Notes under the pieces: generated by a model
What the model saw: only the letters and a program-made list of their open reading frames with translations
Told to the model about the DNA's origin: nothing
Databases searched by the model: none
Assembly: GCF_900215205.1 (NCBI RefSeq)
Contig: NZ_OBDY01000018.1
Location: 62,001-126,000, forward strand
Reading direction: 5' to 3'
DNA from: Paractinoplanes atraurantiacus
GTDB taxonomy: Bacteria; Actinomycetota; Actinomycetes; Mycobacteriales; Micromonosporaceae
DNA: 64,000 bases
Shown here: positions 23,678-32,737 of the stretch, piece after piece
Layout of the letters: every line of letters begins with the position of its first letter
Position numbering within the stretch: the first letter of the stretch is position 1
Made by a program: the position numbers and the translations under genes

Positions 23678-26254
23678 ATGACAGAATCTCTGAGCGTCAC
23701 GGCGAGCGAGGCACACCGGGCCGAGGAGCTCACCCTCGGTGTCGAGGAGGAGCTGCACGTCGTCGACCTGGTCACCCGGGAGCTGGTGCCGCGGGCGCAG
23801 GAGGTGCTCGACCAGCTCGACCCGTCGAAGTTCTCGGCCGAGCTGCACCGCTCGGTGGTCGAGACGAACACCCCGGTCAGCAACACTCTGGACGATCTGC
23901 GCGAGGGCATCGCGGGACGCCGTCGTGAGGCGATCACGGTCGCCGAGTCGCTCGGGCTGGGCCTGGTCGCGGCGGGTACCGTGCCGCTGGTCGACCTGGA
24001 GTCACTCCCCGTGACGCCGACGTCGCGCTACCGGCGGATGTTGGACGACTACCAGCTCCTGGCCCGCGAGCAGCTGATCTGCGGCGCCCAGGTGCACGTG
24101 GGCGTGCCGGACCGGGACGAGGCGGTCGCGGTCGCCCAGCGGGTCACCTCGGCGCTGCCCACGCTGCTGGCGTTGTCGACCAGTTCGCCGTACTGGATGG
24201 GTGAGGACTCGGGCTATGCCAGCGTGCGCTCGCTGGTGTGGCTGCGCTGGCCGACCGCCGGCGACCCGGGGGTGCTGAACTCGGCCGCCGAGCACGATCA
24301 GCTGGTGGCCGACCTGATCGCCTCGGGCACCATCACCGACCCCAAGATGGTCTACTTCGACGTCCGCCCGTCGGCGCACGTGCCGACCGTGGAGCTGCGG
24401 GTCACCGACTCCAGCCCGGACGTGGACACGGTCGTGCTGCTGGCCGGGCTGTTCCGGGCGCTGGTGCTGCGCGCCCGCGAGGAGTATCGAGCCGGCCTTG
24501 AAATCAAGAAACCACAGCCGCCACTGCACCGGGCCGCCATGTGGCGAGCCGCCCGTTCGGGGCTGGAAGGTGACCTGCTCGACCTGCGCCGCGGGCCCGA
24601 GCCGATCCCGGCCGCGCTCGCGGTGGAGCAACTGGTCGGCGAGCTGCGGCCCGAGCTGGAGCAGCTGGGCGACTGGGAGCAGGTCTTCGACCTGTCGGTG
24701 CGGGCGCTCAGCCGGGGCAGCTCGGCCGCACGCCAGCGCCGGGCCATGACCCGGCGCGGCCGCATCTCCGACGTGGTCGACCTGCTGGTGGCCGACACGC
24801 GGGGCGGGGCCACCGGCATCGGTCCCGAGGGCCAGTCGGTGCCGGCGGGGCTGTTCCCGTACGCGCGGACCGGTGATGAGGCTTTCGCGGACGGTGAGCC
24901 CACGCAGGCGTACGCGGGCGTGGTCAATGTCTTGAAAGCTCTCGGCTCGGCGGGTCTGCGGCGCCGCGAGGACGCGCGCGACGACGAGCAGCGCCAGCGG
25001 GGCATCACGTTCAGCGTGGCCGGCGAGGCGGCGACCCGGCTGTTCCCGTTCGACCTGGTGCCGCGGATCGTGCCGGCCGAGGACTGGAGCGGCCTGCGCG
25101 GCGGCCTGGTCCAGCGGGTGCGGGCTCTCGATCTTTTCATTCAGGATGTGTACGGGGACCGGGAAGTGGTCCGCGACGGCGTCGTGCCCGAGTGGGTGAT
25201 CGACGGGTCGCCGGAGCTTCGGCCCAGCGGCGCGCTGGTCGCCCACGAGGGCGTGCGGGCCCAGGTGGCCGGCGTCGACCTGGTCCGCAACCAGGCCGGC
25301 GAGTGGTGCGTGCTCGAGGACAACCTGCGGGTGCCGTCGGGCATCGCGTACGCCATGCAGAACCGCCGCCTCACCCACAGTGTCCTTCCGGAGCTGCCCG
25401 AACCGCCCGGCCTGATCTCGGTCGAGGACACCCCGGCCCTGCTCAAGCGGGCGCTCATCGAGTCGGCCCGCCCGGCCGCGGGCGATGACCCCAAGGTCGT
25501 GGTGCTGAGCCAGGGCCCGGACGACTCGGCCTGGTTCGAGCACCGGATGCTGGCCGAGGAGATGGGCGTTCCGGTCGTGCGCAGCACCGAGCTGTTCGTG
25601 GACGACGGCGTCGTCTACCGGATGCGCGACGGCAAGCGGCGCCGGGTCGACGTCATCTATCTTCGGATGGGCGAGGACAGCCTGGTGCACTCGCCGGGTG
25701 CCGACGGGATGCCGCTGGGCCCGAGCCTGATCACGGCGCTGCACGCGGACACCGTGGTGCTGGCCAACGCGCTCGGCAACGGCATCGGCGACGACAAGGC
25801 CGTGTACGCGTACGTGCCCAAACTGATCGAGTACTACCTGGGCGAGAAGCCGCTGCTGGCCGACGTGCCGACCTACCTGTGCGGCATCCCCGAGCAGCGG
25901 GCCGAGGTGCTCGACCGGCTCGACCAACTGGTCTGCAAGCCGGTGGACGGATACGGCGGCGACCGGATCGTGATCGGTCCCCATGCGACTCCGGAGGACC
26001 TTTCCGCCGTACGGCGTCAGATCCGCACCGCGCCGCACCGCTGGGTGGCCCAGGAGGTCGTGCAGCTGTCGACGCACCCGGTCTTCGACGGCCACCAGCT
26101 CGCCCCGCGCCACGTCGACCTGCGCGCCTTCATCTTCACCGGCCGCGAGTCGGTGGTCGCTCCGGCCGCGCTGACCCGGGTGGCGCCCGCGGGCAGCATG
26201 ATCGTCAATTCCTCGCGCGGCGGCGGCTCCAAGGACACGTGGCTGCTCGGCTAA
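23678..26254 (+). CDS. Fusion: GCS2-type carboxylate-amine ligase plus circularly permuted ATP-grasp (858 aa)
   Basis: Residues about 15-375 are a glutamate-cysteine ligase family 2 domain (TLGVEEELHVVDLVTREL, ICGAQVHVGVPDRDEA, TVELRVTDSSPDVDTV). From about 395 to the end is a circularly permuted type-2 ATP-grasp domain (WCVLEDNLRVPSGIAYAMQN, VDVIYLRMGED, VCKPVDGYGGDRIVIGP). Both domains form ATP-dependent amide or peptide bonds. Downstream, 19 and 20 bases away respectively, follow an AsnB-like amidotransferase and an S9 peptidase. That set resembles loci for N-acetylglutaminylglutamine amide, an osmoprotectant, but without the GNAT domain found in the proteobacterial synthetase. The exact product is inference. 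Confidence 0.85.
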   Translation: MTESLSVTASEAHRAEELTLGVEEELHVVDLVTRELVPRAQEVLDQLDPSKFSAELHRSVVETNTPVSNTLDDLREGIAGRRREAITVAESLGLGLVAAGTVPLVDLESLPVTPTSRYRRMLDDYQLLAREQLICGAQVHVGVPDRDEAVAVAQRVTSALPTLLALSTSSPYWMGEDSGYASVRSLVWLRWPTAGDPGVLNSAAEHDQLVADLIASGTITDPKMVYFDVRPSAHVPTVELRVTDSSPDVDTVVLLAGLFRALVLRAREEYRAGLEIKKPQPPLHRAAMWRAARSGLEGDLLDLRRGPEPIPAALAVEQLVGELRPELEQLGDWEQVFDLSVRALSRGSSAARQRRAMTRRGRISDVVDLLVADTRGGATGIGPEGQSVPAGLFPYARTGDEAFADGEPTQAYAGVVNVLKALGSAGLRRREDARDDEQRQRGITFSVAGEAATRLFPFDLVPRIVPAEDWSGLRGGLVQRVRALDLFIQDVYGDREVVRDGVVPEWVIDGSPELRPSGALVAHEGVRAQVAGVDLVRNQAGEWCVLEDNLRVPSGIAYAMQNRRLTHSVLPELPEPPGLISVEDTPALLKRALIESARPAAGDDPKVVVLSQGPDDSAWFEHRMLAEEMGVPVVRSTELFVDDGVVYRMRDGKRRRVDVIYLRMGEDSLVHSPGADGMPLGPSLITALHADTVVLANALGNGIGDDKAVYAYVPKLIEYYLGEKPLLADVPTYLCGIPEQRAEVLDRLDQLVCKPVDGYGGDRIVIGPHATPEDLSAVRRQIRTAPHRWVAQEVVQLSTHPVFDGHQLAPRHVDLRAFIFTGRESVVAPAALTRVAPAGSMIVNSSRGGGSKDTWLLG

Positions 26255-26273
26255 ACGACAGGGGAGGTTCTGT

Positions 26274-28046
26274 ATGTGTGGGATCGCCGGTGAACTCCGG
26301 TACGACGGCCGGACGGCCGAGGTGGAAGCCGTCCGGCGGATGTTGCCGTGCCTGGAGTCGCGCGGTCCGGACGGCGAGGGGCTGTGGGCCAACGGGCCGG
26401 TCGCCTTCGGCCACCGCCGCCTGAAGATCATCGACCTGTCGGAGGCCGGCGGGCAGCCGATGACCGACGAGGAGCTGGGCCTGACCCTGGTCTTCAACGG
26501 GTGCATCTACAACTACCAGCAGCTCCGGGACGAGCTGCGGGGACACGGCTACAAGTTCTTCTCCACCTCGGACACCGAGGTGATCATCAAGGCGTACCAC
26601 CGCTGGGGCGCCGACTGCGTGACCCGTTTCCTCGGCATGTTCGCCTTCGCCATCGGCGAGCACGACTCGGGCACGGTGACGCTGGCCCGCGACCGGCTCG
26701 GCATCAAGCCGCTCTACCTGGCCGAGACGCCGGGCCGGGTGCGCTTCGCGTCGACGCTGCCGGCGCTGCTCGCCGCGGGCGACGTCGACAAGTCGATCGA
26801 CAAGGTCGCGCTCCAGCACTACATGACGTTCCACTCGGTGGTTCCGGCCCCCAGGACCATTGTTTCGGGTGTACGGAAACTCCCGCCGGCCACCGTGCGC
26901 GTCATCCGCGCCGACGGGTCGTCGACCGACCGGGTCTACTGGGAGGCGTCACACACGCGGCGCCCGGACATCGCCGACGCCGACTGGCCGGAGCTGATCC
27001 ACGAGAAGCTCAAGGTGGCGGTCGAGCGCCGGATGGTGGCCGACGTGCCGGTCGGCGTGCTGCTGTCGGGCGGCATCGACTCCAGCTACATCGTGGCGCT
27101 GCTGGCCGAGCAGGGTCAGCGCGGCCTGACCACGTTCAGCATCGGGTTCGAGGCCGCGGGCGGTGAGACCGGCGACGAGTTCGCGTACTCCGACATCATC
27201 GCCAAGCAGTTCGACACCGAGCACCACCAGATCCGCATCGGCCGGGACCGGTTCCTGCCCGCCGTCGACCGGACCGTGGCGGCGATGGCCGAGCCGATGG
27301 TGAGCCACGACTGCATCGCGTTCAACCTGCTCAGCGAAGACGTGTCGAAGCAGGTCAAGGTCGTACAATCGGGGCAGGGCGCGGACGAGATTTTGGCGGG
27401 TTACAGTTGGTATCCGCCACTGGCGAACGTGCCTCTCGATCGCGCCGTCGACGCGTACGCCAAAGAATTCTTCGACCGTCCCCACCACGTCCTGGCACAG
27501 CAGCTCAACCCGGACTGGCTGATCGACGAGGACGTGAGCCGCGCGTTCGTGGCGGCGAGCTTCGGGCGGCCCGGGGCCGAGACCGCCGTCGACGCGGCGT
27601 TGCGGCTCGACTCTCAGGTGATGCTGGTCGACGATCCGGTCAAACGGGTCGACAACATGACTATGGCGTGGGGCCTGGAAGCGCGCGTACCGTTCCTGGA
27701 CCACGAGTTGGTCGAGCTGGCCGCGGCCTGCCCGCCCGCTCTGAAACTCGCGCACGGGGGCAAGGGGGTTCTCAAACAGGCGGCCCGCGGGGTCGTGCCC
27801 GACGAGGTGATCGACCGGACGAAGGGATACTTCCCGGTACCGGGCATCCGGCACCTCGAGGGAGCGATGCTGGACAAGGTCCGCGACGCGCTCACCGCGC
27901 CGGCCGCACGGGAGCGGGCGTTGTTCCGCCAGGACTACGTCGACTCCCTGCTGGCCGACCCGAACACCCCGCGCACGACGCTCGGCGCGAACCAGCTGTG
28001 GCAGCTCGCATTGCTGGAGATGTGGCTGCAGGACAAGGGAATCTAG
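26274..28046 (+). CDS. AsnB-family amidotransferase, N-acetylglutaminylglutamine-amidotransferase-like (590 aa)
   Basis: The mature nucleophile Cys2 (MCGIAGE) starts a class II glutaminase domain (SRGPDGEGLW, FNGCIYNYQQLRDEL). The synthetase domain follows with the pyrophosphatase loop VLLSGGIDSSYIVALL. Length and the N-terminal wording fit the trio-type amidotransferase of peptide-amide biosynthesis better than housekeeping asparagine synthetase. It would transfer ammonia from Gln to a carboxyl group of a small peptide. A good ribosome site (ggggaggt) precedes it, and it is in operon with its neighbours. Confidence 0.88.
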   Translation: MCGIAGELRYDGRTAEVEAVRRMLPCLESRGPDGEGLWANGPVAFGHRRLKIIDLSEAGGQPMTDEELGLTLVFNGCIYNYQQLRDELRGHGYKFFSTSDTEVIIKAYHRWGADCVTRFLGMFAFAIGEHDSGTVTLARDRLGIKPLYLAETPGRVRFASTLPALLAAGDVDKSIDKVALQHYMTFHSVVPAPRTIVSGVRKLPPATVRVIRADGSSTDRVYWEASHTRRPDIADADWPELIHEKLKVAVERRMVADVPVGVLLSGGIDSSYIVALLAEQGQRGLTTFSIGFEAAGGETGDEFAYSDIIAKQFDTEHHQIRIGRDRFLPAVDRTVAAMAEPMVSHDCIAFNLLSEDVSKQVKVVQSGQGADEILAGYSWYPPLANVPLDRAVDAYAKEFFDRPHHVLAQQLNPDWLIDEDVSRAFVAASFGRPGAETAVDAALRLDSQVMLVDDPVKRVDNMTMAWGLEARVPFLDHELVELAAACPPALKLAHGGKGVLKQAARGVVPDEVIDRTKGYFPVPGIRHLEGAMLDKVRDALTAPAARERALFRQDYVDSLLADPNTPRTTLGANQLWQLALLEMWLQDKGI

Positions 28047-28066
28047 CCATTCGAGGGAGGAACCGT

Positions 28067-29833
28067 ATGACCGGTCAGCTCAACCGTGTCGACGTCACTG
28101 TGCTGCCCGTTGGGTTCTCCCCTCTCACGAAACCGTTCCCGTCGGAAGTCTCCGGCAGCTGGTCACCCACGCTGTCACCGGACGGTCGGCACTGCGCGTA
28201 CGTCTCGGACCGCGGCGGCCGCCCGCAGGTCTGGGTGCAGCCGGTCGGCAGCGACCTGGCGTTCCTCGTCGACACCGGCGAGGCGCCGGTCGCGGCCGTC
28301 CAGTGGTCGACCGGCGGCGGCTGGCTGGCCTGCTCGGTCGCGCCCGGCGGCGCGCCCCGCCACGAGGTGTGGCTGGTCCGGCCGGACGGCTCCCAGCTGC
28401 ACCAGGTGGCCGGCTTCGGCGCGGACACGGCGGACAACATGCGCTGGCTGCCGGGGCGCTCGCTGCTGGCGCTGACCGAGAACCTGACCACCGCCCTGCT
28501 CGTCGACCCGGTCAGCGGCGACCGGACGGTCGTCGGCACGGGCGAGTTGATCTCGCTGCTGGACGTCGCGGAAGGCCGTGCGCTACTGCGGGTGGGTCCG
28601 CGCGGGAGCCGGCACATCGCGGTCCGCGACCTGGCCACCGGCGTCGACTCCTATGTGACGGCGGGGGAGCAGGCGGTCTTCGGGCCGGACGGCACGACGA
28701 TCTACGCGCGGAGCGAGACCGGCGAGTTCCCGGTGCTCATCCGGGTCGTCGACGGCGCGGTCGAGGTGGTCGCCACCTCGGAGAACGCCGAGGCCGAGTC
28801 CTTCACGATCACCTCCGACGGGCGCCGGGCGGCGGTGCTCTGGAACGTGCGCGGCGGCGAGTCCGAGGTATCGCTGATCGACCTGCTCGGCGAGGAGATC
28901 ACCTGGCAGCGGTTGGCGCCGCTGCCCGGCGCGGTGGTCAGCGGGCCGGCCTGGAGCCATGACGGGTCGGCGCTGGCCTTCACCGCCGAAGGACCCGGCC
29001 AGCCGCACGGGGTATGGGTTTCCGGTGCCGACGGCATCGTGCCGGTTTCGGCCGAGCCCGCCGCGCCCGACGCCGTACGGCCGACGCTGGAGACCTTCCC
29101 GGCCCACGACGGGCTCACGCTCACCGGCTGGCTCTTCCGCCCGGCCGGCCCGGGGCCGCATCCGGCAGTCCTGTGGTTCCACGGCGGTCCCGAAGCCCAG
29201 GAGCGGCCCGGACACGGGCCGCTCTTCCAGTCGCTGGTGGCGCGCGGCATCGCCGTCTTCGCCCCCAACGTCCGCGGCTCGTCGGGTTTCGGGCGCAACT
29301 TCGTCAACGCCGACAACCTCGCGCTTCGCCACGACGCGATTGAGGATGTACGCACGTGCGCGGCCTACCTGGTCGACGCGGGCATCGCCTCGCGCCTGGG
29401 GATCATGGGCCGTTCGTACGGCGGCTATCTGACCCTGGCCGCGCTGGTGACGTTCCCCGACCTGTTCGAGGCCGGCATCGACGTCTGCGGCATGTCGAAC
29501 TTCGCCACCTTCTACGAGCACACCGAGCCGTGGATCGCCGCCGCCGCCGTCTCGAAATACGGCGACCCGGTGGCCGACCGCGACCTGCTGGCCGACCTGT
29601 CGCCGATCACCCGGATCGACCGGCTGCGCACCCCGCTGATGGTCGTGCACGGCGAGAACGACAGCAACGTGCCCCTCATCGAGGCGGAGCAGGTGGTCGC
29701 GGCGCTGGCGGCCCGGGGCGTACCCCATAAGTTCCTGCTCTTCCCCGATGAGGGCCATGAGCTGCTGCACCGATCGTCGCGCGCTGACTACCTGCGCGAG
29801 ACGGTCGACTGGCTGACCACCTATCTTTCGTGA
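28067..29833 (+). CDS. S9-family prolyl oligopeptidase-like serine peptidase (588 aa)
   Basis: An N-terminal beta-propeller (PTLSPDGRHCAYVSDRGG and similar repeats, about residues 25-330) precedes an alpha/beta hydrolase domain. The nucleophile is in MGRSYGGYLT, the Asp in VVHGENDSNVP and the His in DEGHELLH. There is no signal peptide, so it is cytoplasmic. The start ATG 28067 follows GGGAGG. In the operon it may degrade or recycle the peptide made by the two preceding enzymes, as a peptidase does in the proteobacterial three-gene cassette, though that one is of another family. Confidence 0.88.
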   Translation: MTGQLNRVDVTVLPVGFSPLTKPFPSEVSGSWSPTLSPDGRHCAYVSDRGGRPQVWVQPVGSDLAFLVDTGEAPVAAVQWSTGGGWLACSVAPGGAPRHEVWLVRPDGSQLHQVAGFGADTADNMRWLPGRSLLALTENLTTALLVDPVSGDRTVVGTGELISLLDVAEGRALLRVGPRGSRHIAVRDLATGVDSYVTAGEQAVFGPDGTTIYARSETGEFPVLIRVVDGAVEVVATSENAEAESFTITSDGRRAAVLWNVRGGESEVSLIDLLGEEITWQRLAPLPGAVVSGPAWSHDGSALAFTAEGPGQPHGVWVSGADGIVPVSAEPAAPDAVRPTLETFPAHDGLTLTGWLFRPAGPGPHPAVLWFHGGPEAQERPGHGPLFQSLVARGIAVFAPNVRGSSGFGRNFVNADNLALRHDAIEDVRTCAAYLVDAGIASRLGIMGRSYGGYLTLAALVTFPDLFEAGIDVCGMSNFATFYEHTEPWIAAAAVSKYGDPVADRDLLADLSPITRIDRLRTPLMVVHGENDSNVPLIEAEQVVAALAARGVPHKFLLFPDEGHELLHRSSRADYLRETVDWLTTYLS

Positions 29834-29922
29834 CCGGGTTTCTCTTGTGACCGCGTCGCCGCCGGATGTCGAGAACGGCCCGACGGCTCCGTCCCCGATG
29901 TGAACTCAACGGAGGGATCAGC

Positions 29923-30363
29923 GTGGCGCTCAAACGGATGGACAACGTTCTCATCGTGGTCGAGGAGCTCGACCCGGTCATCGCCTTCTTCGTCGAGATC
30001 GGCATGGAGCTGGAGGGCCGGGGGCCGGCCGAAGGACGCTGGGTGGAGCGGGTCATCGGGATCGACGGCGTGCGACAGGAGGTCGCCATGCTGCGGATCC
30101 CGGGCGGAGCCGGCCGCATCGAGCTGGCCCGGTTCGACGCGCCGGCGGCGATCCGGTCCGAGCCACCCGGCGCCCCGGTCAACACCGTGGGACTTCGGCG
30201 CGTCATGTTCGCCGTCGACGACATCGACGACGTCGTCGCCCGCCTGCGCACTCACGGCGCCGAGTTGGTCGGCGAAATCGTCCAGTACGAGAACGTCTAC
30301 CGGCTCTGCTACGTCCGCGGCCCCGAAGGCATCGTCGTCGGCCTGGCCGAGGAGCTGGGCTGA
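29923..30363 (+). CDS. VOC-superfamily (glyoxalase/dioxygenase-like) protein (146 aa)
   Basis: Two beta-alpha-beta-beta-beta modules are visible, beginning at MDNVLIVVEELDPVIAFFVEIGMELEG and LRRVMFAVDDIDDVVARLRTHGAEL, as in glyoxalase I-like proteins. The start is GTG 29923 after GGAGGG. The classic metal ligands are only partly present, and the substrate is unknown. It is 90 bases beyond the S9 gene and may be read from the same transcript. Confidence 0.85.
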   Translation: MALKRMDNVLIVVEELDPVIAFFVEIGMELEGRGPAEGRWVERVIGIDGVRQEVAMLRIPGGAGRIELARFDAPAAIRSEPPGAPVNTVGLRRVMFAVDDIDDVVARLRTHGAELVGEIVQYENVYRLCYVRGPEGIVVGLAEELG

Positions 30364-30367
30364 GACC

Positions 30368-30404
30368 GGGCGGCGCGGCCTCGCGGTTCTGTGGCGCGCC
30401 GCCC
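30368..30404. terminator. Hairpin between convergent genes
   Basis: Arms gggcggcgcg (30368-30377) and cgcgccgccc (30395-30404) are perfect complements, located between the VOC gene (+) and the M48-like gene (-). Confidence 0.65.
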
Positions 30405-30412
30405 TTCTCCGC

Positions 30413-31450
30413 TTAGTTGTCGCTGCCCCGGGCCCAGCCGCGGGCGCTGCGAGCGGCGGAACCGACCAGGTCGGCGGTGCCGTTGGCCGCCCGGCGGGCG
30501 ATCCGGACGAGCGGGTCGCTGGAGTCGCGGAAGGTGTCGCGGTAGCTGGCCGCGGCGGCCTTCACGTCGGCGGTGACCGAGGCGTCCCGGTCGTCGTCGC
30601 GGCGCGGGTAGTCGCCGCCCAGGATGCGCGCGTAGTCGCCCGAGTCGACCCACTTCTGGAGCTCGGCGGCCCGGGCCACCGGCACCGGCTCGGCGCTGAA
30701 CGCGGTCATGCCGATCTTGTGGATGCTGTCCCGCAGGTCGCCGCCACCCTCGTACTCGGCGGCCTGCGCGAGGAACGCCGCGGTGTCGATCTGGGAGAGG
30801 TCGCCGCCACCGGCCTGCTTCATGAACAGCCGCAGCGACGCCGCCGGATCCTGCGCCGCCAGCAGCGCCGCCCGGTCGGCCGACAGCTCGGCTTTGCGCC
30901 ACCACTCGTACATGGCCGCGATGATCGCCCGCAGGGCGATGGCACCGACCGGCAGCCAGCTGACACTGGTCACCCACCGCGTCAAAACGGTCATGATGGT
31001 CTGGTAGACCGCGTGCCCGCTGCGCACGTGCCCGATCTCGCGCCCGAGCAGCGTACGAAGCTCATCGTCGTCGAGCTTCTCCACGGCGGCCGTGCTGATC
31101 ACCACGAACGGCCGGTCCATCCCGATCGCCTTGCTGGTGATGATCGGCGACTGGCTGACGTACACCTCGGGCAGCTCGGTGACGTCGAGCGACGCCGCCG
31201 CTTCCCCGAAGAGGGTGTGCACCCGCGGATACTGCCCTTGACCGACCCGGATCGCCCCGGCCAGATACGACAGGCGGAAGCCCCGCTCGTTCCACATGCC
31301 GAACAGCCCGCGCACCACGTCGTCGAAGCCCCGCAGCTCCCGCAGAGCCGTCAGAGCCCCCCGGTCAGCCGGATGCTCCCAGGCCCGCGAACTGATCCCC
31401 GTCAGCACCACCCGGCTACGGCTGGGCAGATTGTCGTCGTCGATAGTCAT
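30413..31450 (-). CDS. M48-like metalloprotease with altered zinc motif (345 aa)
   Basis: The overall sequence fits an actinobacterial M48 (HtpX-like) peptidase: a membrane-associated region (LTRWVTSVSWLPVGAIALRA) and the Glu ligand helix (WWRKAELSADRAAL). The zinc site, normally HExxH, reads RE-IGH: residue 137 is Arg (codon at 31040-31042, cgc where cac would give His). Proteolytic activity is therefore doubtful unless another residue substitutes. The start ATG 31450 follows GGAGAGAGGG. The C-terminal ~100 residues are helical and charged. Confidence 0.85.
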   Translation of the reverse strand: MTIDDDNLPSRSRVVLTGISSRAWEHPADRGALTALRELRGFDDVVRGLFGMWNERGFRLSYLAGAIRVGQGQYPRVHTLFGEAAASLDVTELPEVYVSQSPIITSKAIGMDRPFVVISTAAVEKLDDDELRTLLGREIGHVRSGHAVYQTIMTVLTRWVTSVSWLPVGAIALRAIIAAMYEWWRKAELSADRAALLAAQDPAASLRLFMKQAGGGDLSQIDTAAFLAQAAEYEGGGDLRDSIHKIGMTAFSAEPVPVARAAELQKWVDSGDYARILGGDYPRRDDDRDASVTADVKAAAASYRDTFRDSSDPLVRIARRAANGTADLVGSAARSARGWARGSDN

Positions 31451-31566
31451 CGTGACCCTCTCTCCGGTGACCGCTTGTCTCCGTGATCGAGAGTCCCGCA
31501 CCGCACCGCCCCACACATCAGCTCAGAGCCGGAAACCGAACCCCACCACTACGACTTTCGGCCGAC

Positions 31567-32181
31567 TCACAGAGCCGAGAGCAGCGCAATCGTGCCCGTG
31601 ATCAACCCGATGACACTGAAGACCAGCGTCAAGACAGCCGCCACACTCAGCCGCGATTCGGCCCGAGCCGAGTCCTCCTTGCGGACCAGCTCGAAATCGT
31701 CGGCGTGCAGAGTGACCGCGGGTGGTTTCGTGTTCGCGCTCGCGATGATCAGGAACAGGATGGAGTTCCCGCGATTGACCAGGGTCTTCGGCGCTTGAAC
31801 GCGCCGTGCGGAGAGGTCGGCCGCCGCGTCTTCCAGCACCTCCAGCTGCGCGTCGGAGTTGCTGATGCGACCCACTTTCGCCTCGATGAGCTCCCCGTCG
31901 GCCAGGGTCGCCGTGAAGGGCTTGTCGGTATCGACGGGCGTGAGGGTCTTGCGCCCGACGTTGGTGCACTTGATCCGGTAGAGCGTCGCCGGCTCCAGAG
32001 GGCTTCCGTCGTGGGTGAGGCCGAGCCGGTCGAAGGTGAGGCGCTCGGGAAGCAGGGCCGCCTCCTCCATCTCGACGAGGATCTGCCGATGGCGATCCTT
32101 GCGCTTGTCGAAGTAGTTGACCGAGAAGCTGGCGACGGCCGCCAAGGAGGACACGGCCGCCGCATAGGCGCTGATTGCCAT
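31567..32181 (-). CDS. Small membrane protein, unknown function (204 aa)
   Basis: An N-terminal hydrophobic helix (AISAYAAAVSSLAAVASFSVNYF) and a C-terminal one (LSVAAVLTLVFSVIGLITGTIALL) enclose a soluble domain of about 130 residues with beta character (YRIKCTNVGRKTLTPVD). The start ATG 32181 has an excellent GGAGGTG site that overlaps the end of the HTH gene upstream. No family recognised. Confidence 0.75.
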   Translation of the reverse strand: MAISAYAAAVSSLAAVASFSVNYFDKRKDRHRQILVEMEEAALLPERLTFDRLGLTHDGSPLEPATLYRIKCTNVGRKTLTPVDTDKPFTATLADGELIEAKVGRISNSDAQLEVLEDAAADLSARRVQAPKTLVNRGNSILFLIIASANTKPPAVTLHADDFELVRKEDSARAESRLSVAAVLTLVFSVIGLITGTIALLSAL

Positions 32182-32185
32182 GTCG

Positions 32186-32458
32186 TCACCTCCAGCAAGC
32201 AAGAGTGAGCGGGAATGTTTCGGGCACGGTTCGATGGCCGCCGGACAGGCATCCGGCGAGCCGTATCAGCATCAGTTCGATGGGCAGATCATTCTGCGAG
32301 ATGGCGACGTCGCCGTTCTCGATGCGTATGACCTTGCTGAGCGACCACTCCATCTCATCGGCGACCTGTACTTGGGTGACGTCAGCCGCCTCGCGAGCTT
32401 CACGGAGCGCGATGCGCATGCGCGGGCGTGCGATCGTCGGCGAATCGCCGTCGGCCAT
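32186..32458 (-). CDS. Short XRE-type HTH protein (90 aa)
   Basis: The HTH matches the common actinobacterial XRE type (IALREAREAADVTQVQVADEM, with EWSLSKVIRIENGD). Its usual C-terminal partner domain (DUF5753) is missing: the protein ends about 30 residues after the HTH. The start ATG 32458 follows GAAGGA. It ends within the ribosome site of the membrane-protein gene, so the two form an operon. Confidence 0.75.
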   Translation of the reverse strand: MADGDSPTIARPRMRIALREAREAADVTQVQVADEMEWSLSKVIRIENGDVAISQNDLPIELMLIRLAGCLSGGHRTVPETFPLTLACWR

Positions 32459-32503
32459 GAGTCCTTCATCGTTGAAGCAGCCGGATGGAGTGGAACGCAG
32501 AAC

Positions 32504-32542
32504 GCTGCCTCGCTGAGCCCATGGGACATTCAGCGAGGCAGC
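32504..32542. repeat. Inverted repeat upstream of the short HTH gene
   Basis: Perfect 13-bp arms (gctgcctcgctga, 32504-32516; complement 32530-32542) with a 13-base spacer, 46-84 bases upstream of the HTH start. It could be an operator or a terminator of leftward transcription. A related small palindrome (cgcctcagcgaggcg) lies at 32639-32653. The rest of 32543-32737 holds nothing else recognisable. Confidence 0.5.
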
Positions 32543-32737
32543 GAGCAAGCATTACGTCGTACGTGTATGTATGGCCCACCTGATATGCGAAGAGTCGAGC
32601 GCGGCACCCGGTTGCCGCCGGGTGCCGTTGTCGGCAATCGCCTCAGCGAGGCGACCACCTGTCTTGAGGTGAGTAGAGCACGTCACACTTCTTCCCCGCC
32701 ACACTTCAATCTGCCATGTAGCAGATAGCGCAGGTCG

